The notes: generated by a model from the sequence alone, not told the origin. 64,000 bases of DNA from Dehalococcoidia bacterium (GCA_009377745.1 WHTK01000010.1:47500-111499); one strand, 5' to 3'; counted from the first letter of the stretch, positions 52,353 to 61,557 are shown. A program made the numbers and translations.

Positions 52353-52697
52353 CTAGTGGGGAGTGGCGCCGCGGACCTTGTTGTAGCAGGAGCTACAGTA
52401 AACCGGCCTATCTCCACGCGGGATGAAGGGCACCTCGGTCATGACGCCGCATTCGGCGCAGGCCGCGGGGTGCATCTGGCGCGGGGTCTTGCCGCCAAAG
52501 CTGGCGAAGACGCCGTAGCGGACGTAGCCCTCCTCGGGCTCGACAGCGCGCGCGGTGCGACGGGCTGTACGGCAACGAGGGCAGCGGGCAGGCTCGTTCT
52601 GGAGGCCCTTGGTAGCATAGAACTCCTGCTCACCAGCTGTGAAAACAAATCCGTTGCCACAGTCTTTACATGCGATTTCTTTGTCTGTGTAGGCCAA
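52353..52697 (-). CDS. Zinc-ribbon domain protein
   Basis: 114 residues, TTG start with AAGGAGG upstream. Three Cys pairs are seen: CKDCGNGF, CPRCRTAR, CAECGVM, with a final CSSC, giving two zinc ribbons (first at about 9-43, second at about 79-107). This arrangement is the CxxCxG-type ribbon seen in small bacterial proteins. Probably binds nucleic acid or partner proteins. No enzyme motif. Confidence 0.85.
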   Translation of the reverse strand: MAYTDKEIACKDCGNGFVFTAGEQEFYATKGLQNEPARCPRCRTARRTARAVEPEEGYVRYGVFASFGGKTPRQMHPAACAECGVMTEVPFIPRGDRPVYCSSCYNKVRGATPH

Positions 52698-52831
52698 TGG
52701 GCTGCAACCTCCTTGGATCAGGCCGGGAAAACCTTGCGAATCTTAATGACAAGGGACGGATTAGAGCAAGCCTCGTCAGACAGCGCGTAACCCGCGGCTG
52801 CTACGAAAGACTTTCGGCAGAAATGAAGGGT

Positions 52832-52837
52832 TAGAAT
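52832..52837 (+). promoter_or_regulatory. -10 box of mutM, leaderless
   Basis: TAGAAT with 9 bases before the GTG at 52847 and no ribosome site. Confidence 0.55.
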
Positions 52838-52846
52838 AGTCGTACT

Positions 52847-53695
52847 GTGCCTGAAGTGCCTGACCTGGAAGCGATCCGTGCTTTCTTCAACCGGCGCATA
52901 GCCGGTCAATCCATCGATAGGGTGGATGTGCCCATCCCTGTCGTTATTAGAGTACCACGCGAGGAGTTTGTCCGTCTCCTGACCGGCGACAGCTTCGGCG
53001 AGGTGCACCGTTACGGCAAGTTCCTCCTCTTCTCCCTGGCCAGCGGCCGCGTGCTGGTCGTCAACCCGATGCTCACGGGTCGCTTCGCCTACGCGCAGCC
53101 GAACGCGCGCAAGTTTGCCCGCACCTGCCTCGTCCTGGGCCTCGATAACGGACAGGAGCTGCGCTACGCCGACCAGCGCTTCATGGGCCGCATCTACCTG
53201 GTGACGCCGGAGACGCTAAACCAGGTGCCACAGTTTGCGGAGATGGGGCCGGACGTGCTGGACCCGAAGCTGACGGAAGAGGTCTTCAAGGACCGCCTGC
53301 GGAAGCACAGCGGCCAGATCAAGGGCATTCTGGTCAACCTCAAGTTCGTTGCCGGGATTGGCAACGCCTACTCGGACGAGATCCTCTGGGAGGCGCGCAT
53401 CCATCCCTATCGCAAGCGCACTCAGCTTTCGGACGAGGAGCAGAGTGCCCTCTACTTGGCGACGCGCTCGGTGCTGGAGTGGGCCAGCAAGGTCGTCGGC
53501 GACCTGATGACCGACAATCTCGACTACCAGGAATGGCGCGATCACCTGCGCGTACACCGTCGCGGCGGCCAGCCCTGTCCCCGCTGCGGCACGACGATCA
53601 GCGAGATCACGGCGGGCCAGCGCATCACCAGCTTCTGCCGCGCCTGCCAGCCGGAGCCATCCCTCTCGCTGCCGTCGTCGTTGACGCGCGGCTAG
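52847..53695 (+). CDS. mutM: Fpg/Nei-family DNA glycosylase
   Basis: 282 residues, GTG start. The N-terminal catalytic Pro2 and Glu3 (MPEVPDLEAI) and the Lys of GKFLLF are kept. The helix-two-turn-helix contains GQIKGILVNLKFVAGIGNAY. The C-terminal zinc finger is CPRCGTTI and CRACQPE. Removes oxidised bases such as 8-oxoguanine and nicks the DNA. The N-terminus PEVPDLEA differs from the usual MutM PELPEVET, so a Nei-like specificity cannot be excluded. Single gene. Confidence 0.9.
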   Translation: MPEVPDLEAIRAFFNRRIAGQSIDRVDVPIPVVIRVPREEFVRLLTGDSFGEVHRYGKFLLFSLASGRVLVVNPMLTGRFAYAQPNARKFARTCLVLGLDNGQELRYADQRFMGRIYLVTPETLNQVPQFAEMGPDVLDPKLTEEVFKDRLRKHSGQIKGILVNLKFVAGIGNAYSDEILWEARIHPYRKRTQLSDEEQSALYLATRSVLEWASKVVGDLMTDNLDYQEWRDHLRVHRRGGQPCPRCGTTISEITAGQRITSFCRACQPEPSLSLPSSLTRG

Positions 53696-53918
53696 ACCCG
53701 CGGGTTTCGCTCAGCCGGCGTTTTCAGATGGCGCCTCCCGGGGACAAGAAGCTATCTGTCTTGGCGCGGCCATCGCGATAGCTGGCGTGCAATCCTTGAT
53801 CTCCTGCCTAACATGTAAAACGGTCCAGAACTTAGCTCATCCGCTAATCGGCCCGCTCGACAACGAGTCCAAAACTCCCTGACCTTGCAGCAGAAGTGCA
53901 ATAGAAAATGCGCGCCTG

Positions 53919-53944
53919 TGCTACAATTCGCCCGCCTAGGCGGG
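53919..53944 (+). promoter_or_regulatory. Extended -10 promoter and leader hairpin of cvpA
   Basis: TGCTACAAT (53919-53927) is an extended -10 box. CCCGCC-TA-GGCGGG (53931-53944) follows and would form a hairpin at the very 5' end of the transcript. The leader to the TTG at 54050 is about 115 bases. The first part of the 354-base gap (53696-53918) shows nothing clear. Confidence 0.5.
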
Positions 53945-54049
53945 GTGGCTACCGGCGGCGCAGGGTCGCGATGGGCTGAAACAAGCCTGTAACGTCTGCG
54001 TTGACGGTCGATAACAACTTATGGCCAAAAGCCTGAGAGGTCAGCCCGC

Positions 54050-54544
54050 TTGAACTGGATCGATTTCGTAATCATCGGCTCCCTTGCCTGGTTCACCTAC
54101 TCCGCATTCCATGCCGGGATGATCCGGGAGATAATCACCATCGCCGGCGCGATCTTCGCCGTGGCTCTGGCGGGGCTGCTCTACATGGAGCTGGCGGAGG
54201 ATGTGCAGGTCGCCGTCAAAGACGAGCAAGCGGCGCAGATCATCGCCTTCGGGGTGATCTTCGGCGCGACCGTGCTGGCGAGCCAGCTGCTGGCTTTGTT
54301 CCTGAAGCAGGCTGCCTCGCTGCTCCTGCTGGGCCTATTGGACTCGATCGGCGGTGCGGCTATCGGCATCCTCAAAGGAGCGATCTTCGTTGAAGTAGCG
54401 CTGATCGCGGCGGTTACCTTCCCTTCGCTAGGCTTGGAGCGCGCGGTGGATAGCTCCGCCATAGCGCCGGTCTTCCTGGACTTCCTGCCGGTGCTCAAGC
54501 ACATCCTGCCGGGCGAGTTCAAGAACGCAGTCGACGCCTTCTAG
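54050..54544 (+). CDS. CvpA-family membrane protein
   Basis: 164 residues, TTG start. Four membrane helices, opening with MNWIDFVIIGSLAWFTYSAF and GMIREIITIAGAIFAVALAG, then the conserved turn LLLLGLLDSIGGAAIGILKG. This is the colicin V production (CvpA) family of the inner membrane, whose role is poorly known. A short charged C-terminal tail follows. It stands alone, with a long leader. Not related to a bacteriocin in this context. Confidence 0.88.
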   Translation: MNWIDFVIIGSLAWFTYSAFHAGMIREIITIAGAIFAVALAGLLYMELAEDVQVAVKDEQAAQIIAFGVIFGATVLASQLLALFLKQAASLLLLGLLDSIGGAAIGILKGAIFVEVALIAAVTFPSLGLERAVDSSAIAPVFLDFLPVLKHILPGEFKNAVDAF

Positions 54545-54708
54545 CTCGTAACTCGAACGCAGCGGACGTGTGCCGTCTTGGGGCGTCTCGCGAGGCCCTA
54601 TACCTCCACACATAGTCCCTGACTGTGAGATCAACCGGCCCGTGCCGGAGCCTAACGTCCACGTTACGGTTGCGTTCCTCAGCAGCCGACCTTACGATCT
54701 AGCTAACC

Positions 54709-55392
54709 ATGGAAGCCACGCGTCCCACCGAGACCGTTGAGGACTATCTCCAACTGATCTATACGATGCACCGCGAGGGTGAGGAGGTTATTGCCGCCCG
54801 CCTCAAGGAGCGTAAGGGAGTCTCTGCGCCGACGGCATGGGCGACGATCAAGCGCATGGAGCGTGATGGCCTCATCGTCCTGGGGCAGGGCCATCGTATC
54901 GATCTCAGCCCCCGCGGCCTCGATCAGGCGGAATCGATCATCCGGCGGCACATGCTGGCCGAGCGGCTGCTCACAGATATCCTCAAGCTCGACTGGGCCG
55001 ATGTCCATGACGAAGCGCACCGCATAGAGCACGCGATCTCGCCGCTGATCGAACGGCAGATCCGCAAGCTGCTCAACGACCCAACGACCTGTCCTCACGG
55101 CAACCCAATCCCGGGCATGGAGCATCAGAACCCGCCCGGCGTGATCCCGCTGCGCCAGGTCAAGGAGGGCCAGCGCGTCCTGATCAACAACATTGCCGAG
55201 CACGCTGAGGATGACGCCGACCTGATGCATTACCTCCAACGCAGCAGCCTTGTCCCGGGTACACATCTCTTCGTCGACGAAGTAACCCTTTCGAACGCAA
55301 CGATTACCGTCTCGCTGGTGGAAGACGCCTCGCGCAAGATCGCCGTGGGACTGCCCACGGCCGACCTTGTCCTAGTGCAGATAGAAAGCTGA
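54709..55392 (+). CDS. DtxR/MntR-family metal-dependent repressor
   Basis: 227 residues. An N-terminal winged helix-turn-helix (VEDYLQLIYTMHREG; SAPTAWATIKRMERDGLI) is followed by the metal-binding dimerisation domain with RRHMLAERLLTDIL and HRIEHAISPLIERQI. Then comes TTCPHGNPIPG and a C-terminal FeoA/SH3-like domain at about 150-227. The family represses manganese or iron uptake genes when metal is bound. No transporter is adjacent. The next gene (ogt) starts 4 bases after. Confidence 0.92.
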   Translation: MEATRPTETVEDYLQLIYTMHREGEEVIAARLKERKGVSAPTAWATIKRMERDGLIVLGQGHRIDLSPRGLDQAESIIRRHMLAERLLTDILKLDWADVHDEAHRIEHAISPLIERQIRKLLNDPTTCPHGNPIPGMEHQNPPGVIPLRQVKEGQRVLINNIAEHAEDDADLMHYLQRSSLVPGTHLFVDEVTLSNATITVSLVEDASRKIAVGLPTADLVLVQIES

Positions 55393-55396
55393 CTTC

Positions 55397-55951
55397 ATGG
55401 CCCAATCGCTGATCGAAACACCCATCGGACCGCTTTTCATCGTCACGTCGGAGCGCGGCGTCAGGCTGCTTACTTTCGCCGAAGGCTATCGCCACGATGG
55501 CCTCGTGAAAGCCCTCAGGCCGGGTAGCGCCGGCGAGGTCGCCGCGGCCGAGGCGATGATGGCCGAGACGGCCCGCCAACTGGAGGACTACTTCGACGGC
55601 GAACGGCTCACCTTCGACCTGCCGCTCGACCTAGAAGGCACTGAGTTTCAAAAGCGCGTCTGGCAGGCCATCGCCGACATACCCTTCGGACACACCGCCT
55701 CCTACTCTGAAGTCGCGCTCTCAGCGGGGGCGCCCAACGCCTACCGCGCGGCCGGCACCGCCTGTGGCGCGAACCCAATCGTCATCCTCATCCCCTGCCA
55801 CCGCGTCATCGGCACCGACAAGGGCCTGCATGGTTTCGGCGGCGGCCTCGACACCAAGGTCTGGTTGCTGAGTCATGAGGGCATCCAGGGCGTGAAGGCG
55901 GACGGCTGGGCCAACTCCAGGGCCTACCAGCGGCAGGCCGTCCTCATCTAG
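55397..55951 (+). CDS. ogt: Methylated-DNA--protein-cysteine methyltransferase
   Basis: 184 residues. Repairs O6-methylguanine by transferring the methyl group to its own Cys134 in the signature IPCHRVIG. DNA-binding helix FQKRVWQAIADIPFGHTASY is also present. The length with a short N-terminal domain fits Ogt-type enzymes without the Ada regulatory part. Four bases after the DtxR-type gene, so co-transcribed with a metal regulator, which is not an obvious link. Confidence 0.95.
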   Translation: MAQSLIETPIGPLFIVTSERGVRLLTFAEGYRHDGLVKALRPGSAGEVAAAEAMMAETARQLEDYFDGERLTFDLPLDLEGTEFQKRVWQAIADIPFGHTASYSEVALSAGAPNAYRAAGTACGANPIVILIPCHRVIGTDKGLHGFGGGLDTKVWLLSHEGIQGVKADGWANSRAYQRQAVLI

Positions 55952-55992
55952 CCAGCCAACACCTGCAGTGGGATCCCGGCCGGGGCTAATCT

Positions 55993-56538
55993 TTACGAAT
56001 GCCTAAACCGGGGGGCGGTAAGCTCACTAAAGGTCTTGTAGAGCTTCGTGATCTTCGGGTCGATGACTACCTGGCAGTAGGGATAGGTCTGGTTGCGCTG
56101 ATAGAAGTCCTGGTGGTAAGCCTCCGCCGGGTAGAAGTCCGTCAGGGGCGAGATCTCCGTCACCAGCTTGTCGCTGTAGTGGCCTGAGGCGTCGACCTCG
56201 GCCTTGACGCGCTCGGCGGTCTCCTTCTGGGCCTCGTCGTGGTAGAAGACGGCCGAGCGGTACTGGGTGCCGGCGTCGGCGCCCTGGCGATTGAGGGTCG
56301 TCGGGTCGTGCAGCTGGAAGAAGACGTTGAGCAGCGTCTCGTAGGATATGACAGCCGGGTCGAAGGTAACCTGCACTGCCTCGGCGTGGCCGGTGCGGCC
56401 GGAGCAGACCTGGTCATAGGTGGGGTTGGCGATGGCGCCGCCGGTGTAGCCCGGCATCACGGACTCGACGCCCTTGAGACGCTGGAAGACGGCCTCGGTG
56501 CACCAGAAGCAGCCGCCGGCGAAGGTCGCCGTCTCCAT
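55993..56538 (-). CDS. msrA: Peptide-methionine (S)-S-oxide reductase
   Basis: Start set at the ATG at 56538 with GGAGG upstream; 181 residues. Catalytic Cys10 in the motif GGCFWCTE. Conserved GYTGGAIANPTYDQVCSG and GHAEAVQVTFDP follow, and EAYHQDFY is near the C-terminus. Repairs oxidised methionine. Only two bases separate it from the VOC gene upstream, so the two are co-transcribed. The C-terminal resolving Cys of some MsrAs is not evident. Confidence 0.95.
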   Translation of the reverse strand: METATFAGGCFWCTEAVFQRLKGVESVMPGYTGGAIANPTYDQVCSGRTGHAEAVQVTFDPAVISYETLLNVFFQLHDPTTLNRQGADAGTQYRSAVFYHDEAQKETAERVKAEVDASGHYSDKLVTEISPLTDFYPAEAYHQDFYQRNQTYPYCQVVIDPKITKLYKTFSELTAPRFRHS

Positions 56539-56540
56539 CG

Positions 56541-57023
56541 TTAGACCTCCACCCCAGCGCTGGTCTTGGCCGGCATGTTGTCGAGAAGGTCGATCAGCGC
56601 CGCGTCGTCCGCCTCCAGGTCGATGGGGTCGGCGTGCGGCTGTGGGTAGGACTTGCCGGTGGGCCAATAGACCTCGACGCGGTTGTCCTCCGGGTCGCGG
56701 AAGTAGCAGCCGAAGGCGATGCCGTGATTTACGACGCTGTCGATGGCGTAGCCGCGCTCTTTGATCCTGGCGTAGAAGCCCTTGAGGTCGGCCAGGCTCG
56801 CGACGGTGAAGGAGATTTGCTGGGCGTCCGTCTTTTGCTCCGTTGAGCGGACGAGGGCGAGCTCGTGGTGCTCCTCATTGGGCCGGGCGCTGAGGAAGAC
56901 GATCCAATCGCCGTTGCCGCGGTCCGTGACCTCCAGGCCGAGGAAATTGCTGTAGAAATCGATCATCTTCGGCACGTCCTGGACGTAAAGCCCGACGTGA
57001 CCCAGACCTGTGACCTTCGGCAT
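56541..57023 (-). CDS. VOC-family (glyoxalase-like) protein
   Basis: 160 residues. Two beta-alpha-beta-beta-beta units: GLGHVGLYVQDVPKMIDFYS and later KGFYARIKERGYAIDSVVNH, then DPEDNRVEVYWPTG. The His of GLGHVGL, the His of NEEHHELALV and the Glu of RVEVYW are positioned as metal ligands in ring-cleaving dioxygenases of this superfamily. That activity is possible but not shown. Upstream partner of msrA. Confidence 0.85.
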   Translation of the reverse strand: MPKVTGLGHVGLYVQDVPKMIDFYSNFLGLEVTDRGNGDWIVFLSARPNEEHHELALVRSTEQKTDAQQISFTVASLADLKGFYARIKERGYAIDSVVNHGIAFGCYFRDPEDNRVEVYWPTGKSYPQPHADPIDLEADDAALIDLLDNMPAKTSAGVEV

Positions 57024-57087
57024 GGCTGACCTCCCCGTAGCGTCTATAGATCATGATACGCCGCGTGGTAAAGGATGGAAGTCAAAG

Positions 57088-57148
57088 CAGTACCTCGGGC
57101 TGAACCCCGAGGCATCGCCAACTCACTGCCTCGGGGTTCAGCCCGAGG
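57088..57148. repeat. Pair of hairpin repeats in inverted orientation
   Basis: 57088-57116 is identical to 41381-41409 (CAGTACCTCGGGCTGAACCC...). 57126-57148 carries the inverse complement of the same stem. Each folds alone (CCTCGGG/CCCGAGG), or the two can pair with each other. They lie between msrA-operon and radC-operon genes. Confidence 0.85.
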
Positions 57149-57160
57149 GGAAGTGAAACG

Positions 57161-57877
57161 TTAGCCGGCCGGAAACGCCAACCCGAGCTGCTTGAGGCTG
57201 GCCCAACGATGGTCGCCGATGACGATGTGGTCCATGACCTCGATGTCGAGGACTTTGCCCGCCTCGATAGCGATCTTCGTGAGCAGGACGTCGTCCGGCG
57301 AGGGCGAGGGGTCGCCGGAGGGGTGGTTGTGGACAAGGACCATTGAGGGTGCGTTCTGGCGCACGGCTTCCCGCATCACCTCCGACATGCGCACAAGCGA
57401 GGTGCCAACGTTGCCGCGGTAGACCTCCGGCATGGCGATGACCTGGTTGCGAGTGTTGAGCAAGACGACGCGCAGGTGCTCCTGGTCCAGCATCCCCATC
57501 TCGGCGCCGATCAGGCCGTAGACATCCTGGGGGTTGCGTACGTAGGGCCGCGCCTCCGGTTCCAGGTCACGCAGGCGCAGCGCCAGCTCGAAAGCGGCCT
57601 GGAGCTCCGCCGCCTTGGCCTCGCCGAGGCCCTTCTCGTGGGTAAGCTCCGCGAAGCTCAGCCGCGCCAAGCCGGCGAGACCGTTGTGGCGCGCCAGCAG
57701 CGCCGTCGCCAGGTTGACGACGTTCTGCTCTGCCGAGCCGGTGCGCAGGATGATCGCCAGGAGCTCGGCCGTCGTCAGAGAGCGGGCACCGAGGTCACGC
57801 AGGCGTTCCCGTGGCCGCTCAGAGGAGGGCAGCTCGCGGATACGAGTGTTGTATTCGTTGCTAGACGAGCGTTCCAC
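57161..57877 (-). CDS. radC: RadC/DUF2466 JAB-domain protein
   Basis: 238 residues, GTG start. N-terminal helix-hairpin-helix part (SERPRERLRDLGARSLTTAE; GLGEAKAAELQAA). C-terminal JAB/MPN metalloprotease-like domain with the zinc motif HNHPSGDPSPSPDD. The name is historical; the family is not clearly a DNA repair protein. Overlaps the upstream membrane protein gene by 17 bases. Confidence 0.95.
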   Translation of the reverse strand: MERSSSNEYNTRIRELPSSERPRERLRDLGARSLTTAELLAIILRTGSAEQNVVNLATALLARHNGLAGLARLSFAELTHEKGLGEAKAAELQAAFELALRLRDLEPEARPYVRNPQDVYGLIGAEMGMLDQEHLRVVLLNTRNQVIAMPEVYRGNVGTSLVRMSEVMREAVRQNAPSMVLVHNHPSGDPSPSPDDVLLTKIAIEAGKVLDIEVMDHIVIGDHRWASLKQLGLAFPAG

Positions 57878-58370
57878 TGGCTGCCGGGACGAACTTCTTG
57901 TCCGTCTCGTGGTAGCGTTCCAGCAGCTCCACGGTGAGCGAGTAGGGGTAGCACTTTACGCGCACGAGGTCGTCCTCCAGCAGCATCGAATATTCTTGGC
58001 GAGTGACCGTGAATATTTTGCCCTGAACGTGGATGTAGTAGGAAGGCAAGAAGAAGAGAAGGAGATTGCCCTTGTGCCACTTGCGCAAGACCTCGCCCTC
58101 CACGGCATAAGGCCGGGACTTGAGGTCGCGCAGGTAGTTGATCGCCTGAAAGCTGGTGAGGAAGCCGCAGAAGCCAAATATGCCCAGCATGATCACAAAG
58201 CCGCCGTCACCGTTGACAATCTGGTACAGGGCGATCAGCGCCAGGCTGTCACAGACCGCGGCGGCGATGGTGTAGAACAGCGCCATACGCACAACGAGGC
58301 CTTTACGTTGCAGAGGCTCCTCGTCCGTGAACCGTGAGAAGGACTCCTCGTGTCTGGGGAACTCGCTCAT
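57861..58370 (-). CDS. Hypothetical two-helix membrane protein
   Basis: Start set at the ATG at 58370, which overlaps the upstream stop (TGATG); 169 residues. Two membrane helices at about 28-50 and 57-78 (LFYTIAAAVCDSLALIALYQ; GFVIMLGIFGFCGFLTSFQA). The C-terminal part is a small soluble beta-rich domain (FFLPSYYIHVQGKIFTVTRQ). No family recognised. Sits between the LysM/zinc-finger gene and radC in one operon. Confidence 0.7.
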   Translation of the reverse strand: MSEFPRHEESFSRFTDEEPLQRKGLVVRMALFYTIAAAVCDSLALIALYQIVNGDGGFVIMLGIFGFCGFLTSFQAINYLRDLKSRPYAVEGEVLRKWHKGNLLLFFLPSYYIHVQGKIFTVTRQEYSMLLEDDLVRVKCYPYSLTVELLERYHETDKKFVPAASGTLV

Positions 58371-58930
58371 CACGGCAGCCTCAGCACCTGTCCCACGCTA
58401 ATGTCGCTGCTAGTGATGCCGTTTAGTGTTTGCACTTGCTCTACGCAATCGGTACTCGGCAGGTTGGGCCGTCTGGCCGCGCAGATCGCCGAAAGCGTGT
58501 CCCCCGCTGCCACAGTATACGTGTTGCCACCGGCCGCCGGCGTTGTCCCGGCCGGGGGCGTAGTCGCTACCGGTGCTCCCGGGGTCGTCTGGGCGCCGGG
58601 CGTGGTGGCTGCGCCGGGGCCAGGAGTCTGCTGCGGCCCGGGCGTGGTGTCGGTGCGGGCGGTCGTGCTGGTCGGGGTCAGGATCACGGGGCGGAGGCCG
58701 TCGCCCTCGCTGGTCGTTGGCTGGACGAGGAGCCAGACGGCAAGCGCGGTGCCGATGAGCAGCGCCAGCAGCGAGCCGCGGTAAAGGCTGAAGGATGGGA
58801 CGCCGCTGGCCGGCTCCAGACAGGCGTCGCAGAGCTCTTCGCCGTGGTCGTCACAGTAGGGACGGCCGCAGCGGGAGCACTGACGCGTCGGTTCGTTGTC
58901 ACAGGCGAAGCAGGTCAGGATTTCAGACAC
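58370..58930 (-). CDS. Zinc-finger, membrane-helix and LysM protein
   Basis: 186 residues, GTG start. Residues about 7-37 are a cross-brace zinc finger with C-x2-C-x8-C-x2-C-x4-C-x2-H-x4-C-x2-C spacing (CFACDNE, CSRCGRPYCDDHGEELCDAC). One membrane helix at about 52-68 (LLALLIGTALAVWLLV) is followed by a Thr/Pro/Gly linker and a C-terminal LysM domain (YTVAAGDTLSAICAARRP; ISVGQVLRLP). LysM binds peptidoglycan, so the zinc finger would be inside the cell. Function unknown; links wall and cytoplasm by design. Confidence 0.85.
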   Translation of the reverse strand: MSEILTCFACDNEPTRQCSRCGRPYCDDHGEELCDACLEPASGVPSFSLYRGSLLALLIGTALAVWLLVQPTTSEGDGLRPVILTPTSTTARTDTTPGPQQTPGPGAATTPGAQTTPGAPVATTPPAGTTPAAGGNTYTVAAGDTLSAICAARRPNLPSTDCVEQVQTLNGITSSDISVGQVLRLP

Positions 58931-58931
58931 C

Positions 58932-58989
58932 GTAAAAGCTTAGGGCAGTCGTTAGCTGGGCGGCAATGGCCTCTGCTAACGACTGCCCT
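58932..58989 (-). terminator. Intrinsic terminator of the rplL operon
   Basis: A 14-bp stem GGGCAGTCGTTAGC / GCTAACGACTGCCC (58943-58956 and 58975-58988), followed on the minus strand by AGCTTTTAC. Marks the end of the ribosomal cluster and the border to the LysM operon. Confidence 0.85.
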
Positions 58990-59026
58990 TCAGTTGAGAA
59001 ACTGATACGCCGGCTGCGCGTGGCAG

Positions 59027-59419
<393 letters not shown>

Positions 59420-59505
59420 TGGTTTCTCCTTCGTTGATGACGTTGCCGGCTGGCCGGATGTAGTTCGTGCTTAGTGGCAGCGCTAATGCGCGGTGGTCTT
59501 ATGCC

Positions 59506-60033
59506 TTACGCGGCGCCTTCGAGCTGCCCGGCGCGGGCGTCGATCAGGCCGCTGAACTCCTGCAGGGTCGCGTCCAGCAGGTAGACAAAGGTTGTGATCG
59601 GCGAGGCCAGCGCTCCGGCGAACTGGGCGATCATGACTTCCCTCGGCGGTAAGGTGGCCAAATCCGAGAGGCCGCTGGCCGGGACGATCTGGCCCTCGAT
59701 GTAGGCGTTGCGGGCCGCGAAGGTGTTGCGGGCGCCGCGCTGGTACTCGACGATCGTCTTGATCGGCGCGATGGGATCGCCGAAGCCGATGACCAGGGCC
59801 GTCGGCCCGGAGGCCAGGGCCACGAGGTCGGGCTTGCCCGCCGCCTCAGCCGCGCGGCGAAACAGCGTGTTCTTGATGACGTGCATCTCGATGCCGGCGT
59901 CCCGCAGCTGGCGTCGCAGCGCCGTTGTCTCGGCGACGCGCAAGCCACGATACTCAGCGCCAATTACGACGCTGCTGCGGGACAGGACTTCCGACAACTC
60001 TTTGACGGTCTGAATCTTCTTCTCTGTCGCCAT
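59506..60033 (-). CDS. rplJ: 50S ribosomal protein L10
   Basis: 175 residues. Anchors L7/L12 dimers to the 23S rRNA. Typical L10 sequence: VIGAEYRGLRVAETTALRRQ, VIKNTLFRRAAEA, and AFAGALASPITTFVYLLDAT near the end. The gene follows a leader RNA and an attenuator hairpin, so it is expected to be controlled by L10-L12 binding its own leader. Upstream is rplA. Confidence 0.97.
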   Translation of the reverse strand: MATEKKIQTVKELSEVLSRSSVVIGAEYRGLRVAETTALRRQLRDAGIEMHVIKNTLFRRAAEAAGKPDLVALASGPTALVIGFGDPIAPIKTIVEYQRGARNTFAARNAYIEGQIVPASGLSDLATLPPREVMIAQFAGALASPITTFVYLLDATLQEFSGLIDARAGQLEGAA

Positions 60034-60080
60034 AAGGCCTCGTTCCTTGTGGCCGCGGGGACTGCCGCGACTGTTAATCC

Positions 60081-60115
60081 AACAAAAACGCCCTCGCCAG
60101 ACAACGGCAAGGGCG
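60081..60115 (-). terminator. Attenuator terminator upstream of rplJ
   Basis: Minus-strand CGCCCTTGCC-GTTGTCT-GGCGAGGGCG followed by TTTTT: a 10-bp stem with one G-U pair. It lies in the leader between rplA and rplJ, after the L10-binding region, the arrangement of known L10 leader attenuators. Confidence 0.85.
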
Positions 60116-60116
60116 C

Positions 60117-60270
60117 ACAGAAATCGATCCTGCTGGCTCTCTCACCTCGGCGGGCTCCCGACGTATCGGGACTTAAGTCCGCGACACCCGCTGTCTCCGG
60201 CTATTCGATTAATGCCCTTGGGGGGTTCGGCCGTAGCCTACCCCTCTCCGGAGAGAGGCCCCTCGGGCAG
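60117..60270 (-). ncRNA. Ribosomal protein L10 leader
   Basis: The minus strand here carries ACAGCGGGTGTCGCGG, then CTTAAGTCCC, and then GAGCCCGCCGAGG, the conserved kink-turn and stem sequences of bacterial L10 leaders. It lies directly upstream of the attenuator and rplJ. Ends are approximate. L10 bound here would repress rplJ-rplL. The rest of the 383-base gap holds a dispersed hairpin repeat near rplA. Confidence 0.8.
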
Positions 60271-60360
60271 CCTCAGTGTACACGAATTCCCGTGCCTGAC
60301 CAAGGGCGGATGGGCTTGCGGACGCGGCGCTCGTGCATGGGCTTCGCCCCTTGCAACCCC

Positions 60361-60385
60361 TGGCGACCGTGAAGGTCGCCGCTAC
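60361..60385. repeat. GGCGACC hairpin repeat after rplA
   Basis: TGGCGACCGTGAAGGTCGCC followed by GCTAC; the third copy of the family at 23383 and 33593. Located 31 bases past the rplA stop. Confidence 0.7.
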
Positions 60386-60416
60386 GGGTATCGCCAGGCT
60401 TCGCCTTGGATCAGCC

Positions 60417-61130
60417 CTAGCTCGTCGTCATGGCCAGGGTCGGCGCCAGCTCCAGGCGGATGCCGGGACCCATGGTGGTCGCCAGGGAGACGCCGCGGAT
60501 GTACTGGCCCTTGGCGCCGGCCGGCTTCGCCTTGACGATGGCGTCGATCAGGGTGGCCAGGTTCTCGAGCAGCATTGCTTCCTCGAAGCTGACCTTGCCG
60601 ATCGGCACGTGGATCAGCGCCGTACGGTCGAGACGGAACTCGACGCGGCCCTGCCGGGCGTCACGCACGGCCTTCGCCATATCTTCGGGGTCGACCACGG
60701 TGCCGGAGCGCGGGTTTGGCATCAAGCCGCGGGGGCCGAGGACGCGGCCGAGGCGGCTGACCTTGCTCATCATCTCGCGCGAAGCCAGGGCGACGTCGAA
60801 GTCGGTCCAGCCGCCCTCGACGCGCTTTATCAGGTCGTCACTGCCGATTTCGTCGGCGCCGGCTTCCTGGGCGTTGCGCGCAGCTTCGCCCTCGGCGAAG
60901 ACCAGGACGCGGACTTCCTTGCCGAGGCCGTGGGGCAGAAGGGCTGTGCCGCGGATCTGCTGGTCGGCGTGGCGGGGGTCAAGACCGGTGCGGATGTGCA
61001 GCTCGACGGTCTCGTCGAACTTGGCAGGGGCCGTCTCCTTGGCGAGGGCGATCGCCTCCTCCGGCGGATATGGCTTGGTGTGCTCGATCTTGCCGGCTGC
61101 TTCCAGGTATTTCTTACCGCGCTTTGGCAT
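60417..61130 (-). CDS. rplA: 50S ribosomal protein L1
   Basis: 237 residues. Forms the L1 stalk of the large subunit. Typical: [51 protein letters not shown], and [14 protein letters not shown] at the end. One base separates it from rplK. Likely also a translational repressor of rplK-rplA. Confidence 0.97.
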   Translation of the reverse strand: MPKRGKKYLEAAGKIEHTKPYPPEEAIALAKETAPAKFDETVELHIRTGLDPRHADQQIRGTALLPHGLGKEVRVLVFAEGEAARNAQEAGADEIGSDDLIKRVEGGWTDFDVALASREMMSKVSRLGRVLGPRGLMPNPRSGTVVDPEDMAKAVRDARQGRVEFRLDRTALIHVPIGKVSFEEAMLLENLATLIDAIVKAKPAGAKGQYIRGVSLATTMGPGIRLELAPTLAMTTS

Positions 61131-61131
61131 C

Positions 61132-61557
61132 TTAGTTCCTCACCTCAATGCCCATGCTGCGGGCGCTACCTTCGATCATGCTCTCCGCGGATTCGATGTC
61201 GGCGGCGTTGAGGTCGCGCATCTTGGCCGTCGCGATCTCGCGCAGCTGGTCGCGGCTGATGCTGCCGGCCTTCTCGCGCTTCTGGGCGCGGCTGCCTTTA
61301 TCGATGCCGGCGGCCTTGCGCAGCATGTCGCTGGCCGGTGGCGTCTTGAGGACGAAAGTGAAGGAGCGGTCCTCGAAAACGGTGACCTCAGCCGGGACGA
61401 TCTGGCCGGCCTGGGACGCGGTTTTCTCGTTGTATTCCTTGCAGAACTGCATGATGTTGATGGCGTGCTGACCCAGCGCCGGGCCCACGGGCGGGGCAGG
61501 GGTTGCCTTGCCAGCGCCGAGCTGGATTCGGACTACGGCTCTAACTTTCTTGGCCAT
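61132..61557 (-). CDS. rplK: 50S ribosomal protein L11
   Basis: 141 residues, the normal length. Part of the GTPase-associated centre. Typical: [39 protein letters not shown] and [17 protein letters not shown] at the C-terminus. Start ATG with AAAGGAG upstream. Upstream is an unusual small gene instead of nusG directly. Confidence 0.97.
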   Translation of the reverse strand: MAKKVRAVVRIQLGAGKATPAPPVGPALGQHAINIMQFCKEYNEKTASQAGQIVPAEVTVFEDRSFTFVLKTPPASDMLRKAAGIDKGSRAQKREKAGSISRDQLREIATAKMRDLNAADIESAESMIEGSARSMGIEVRN

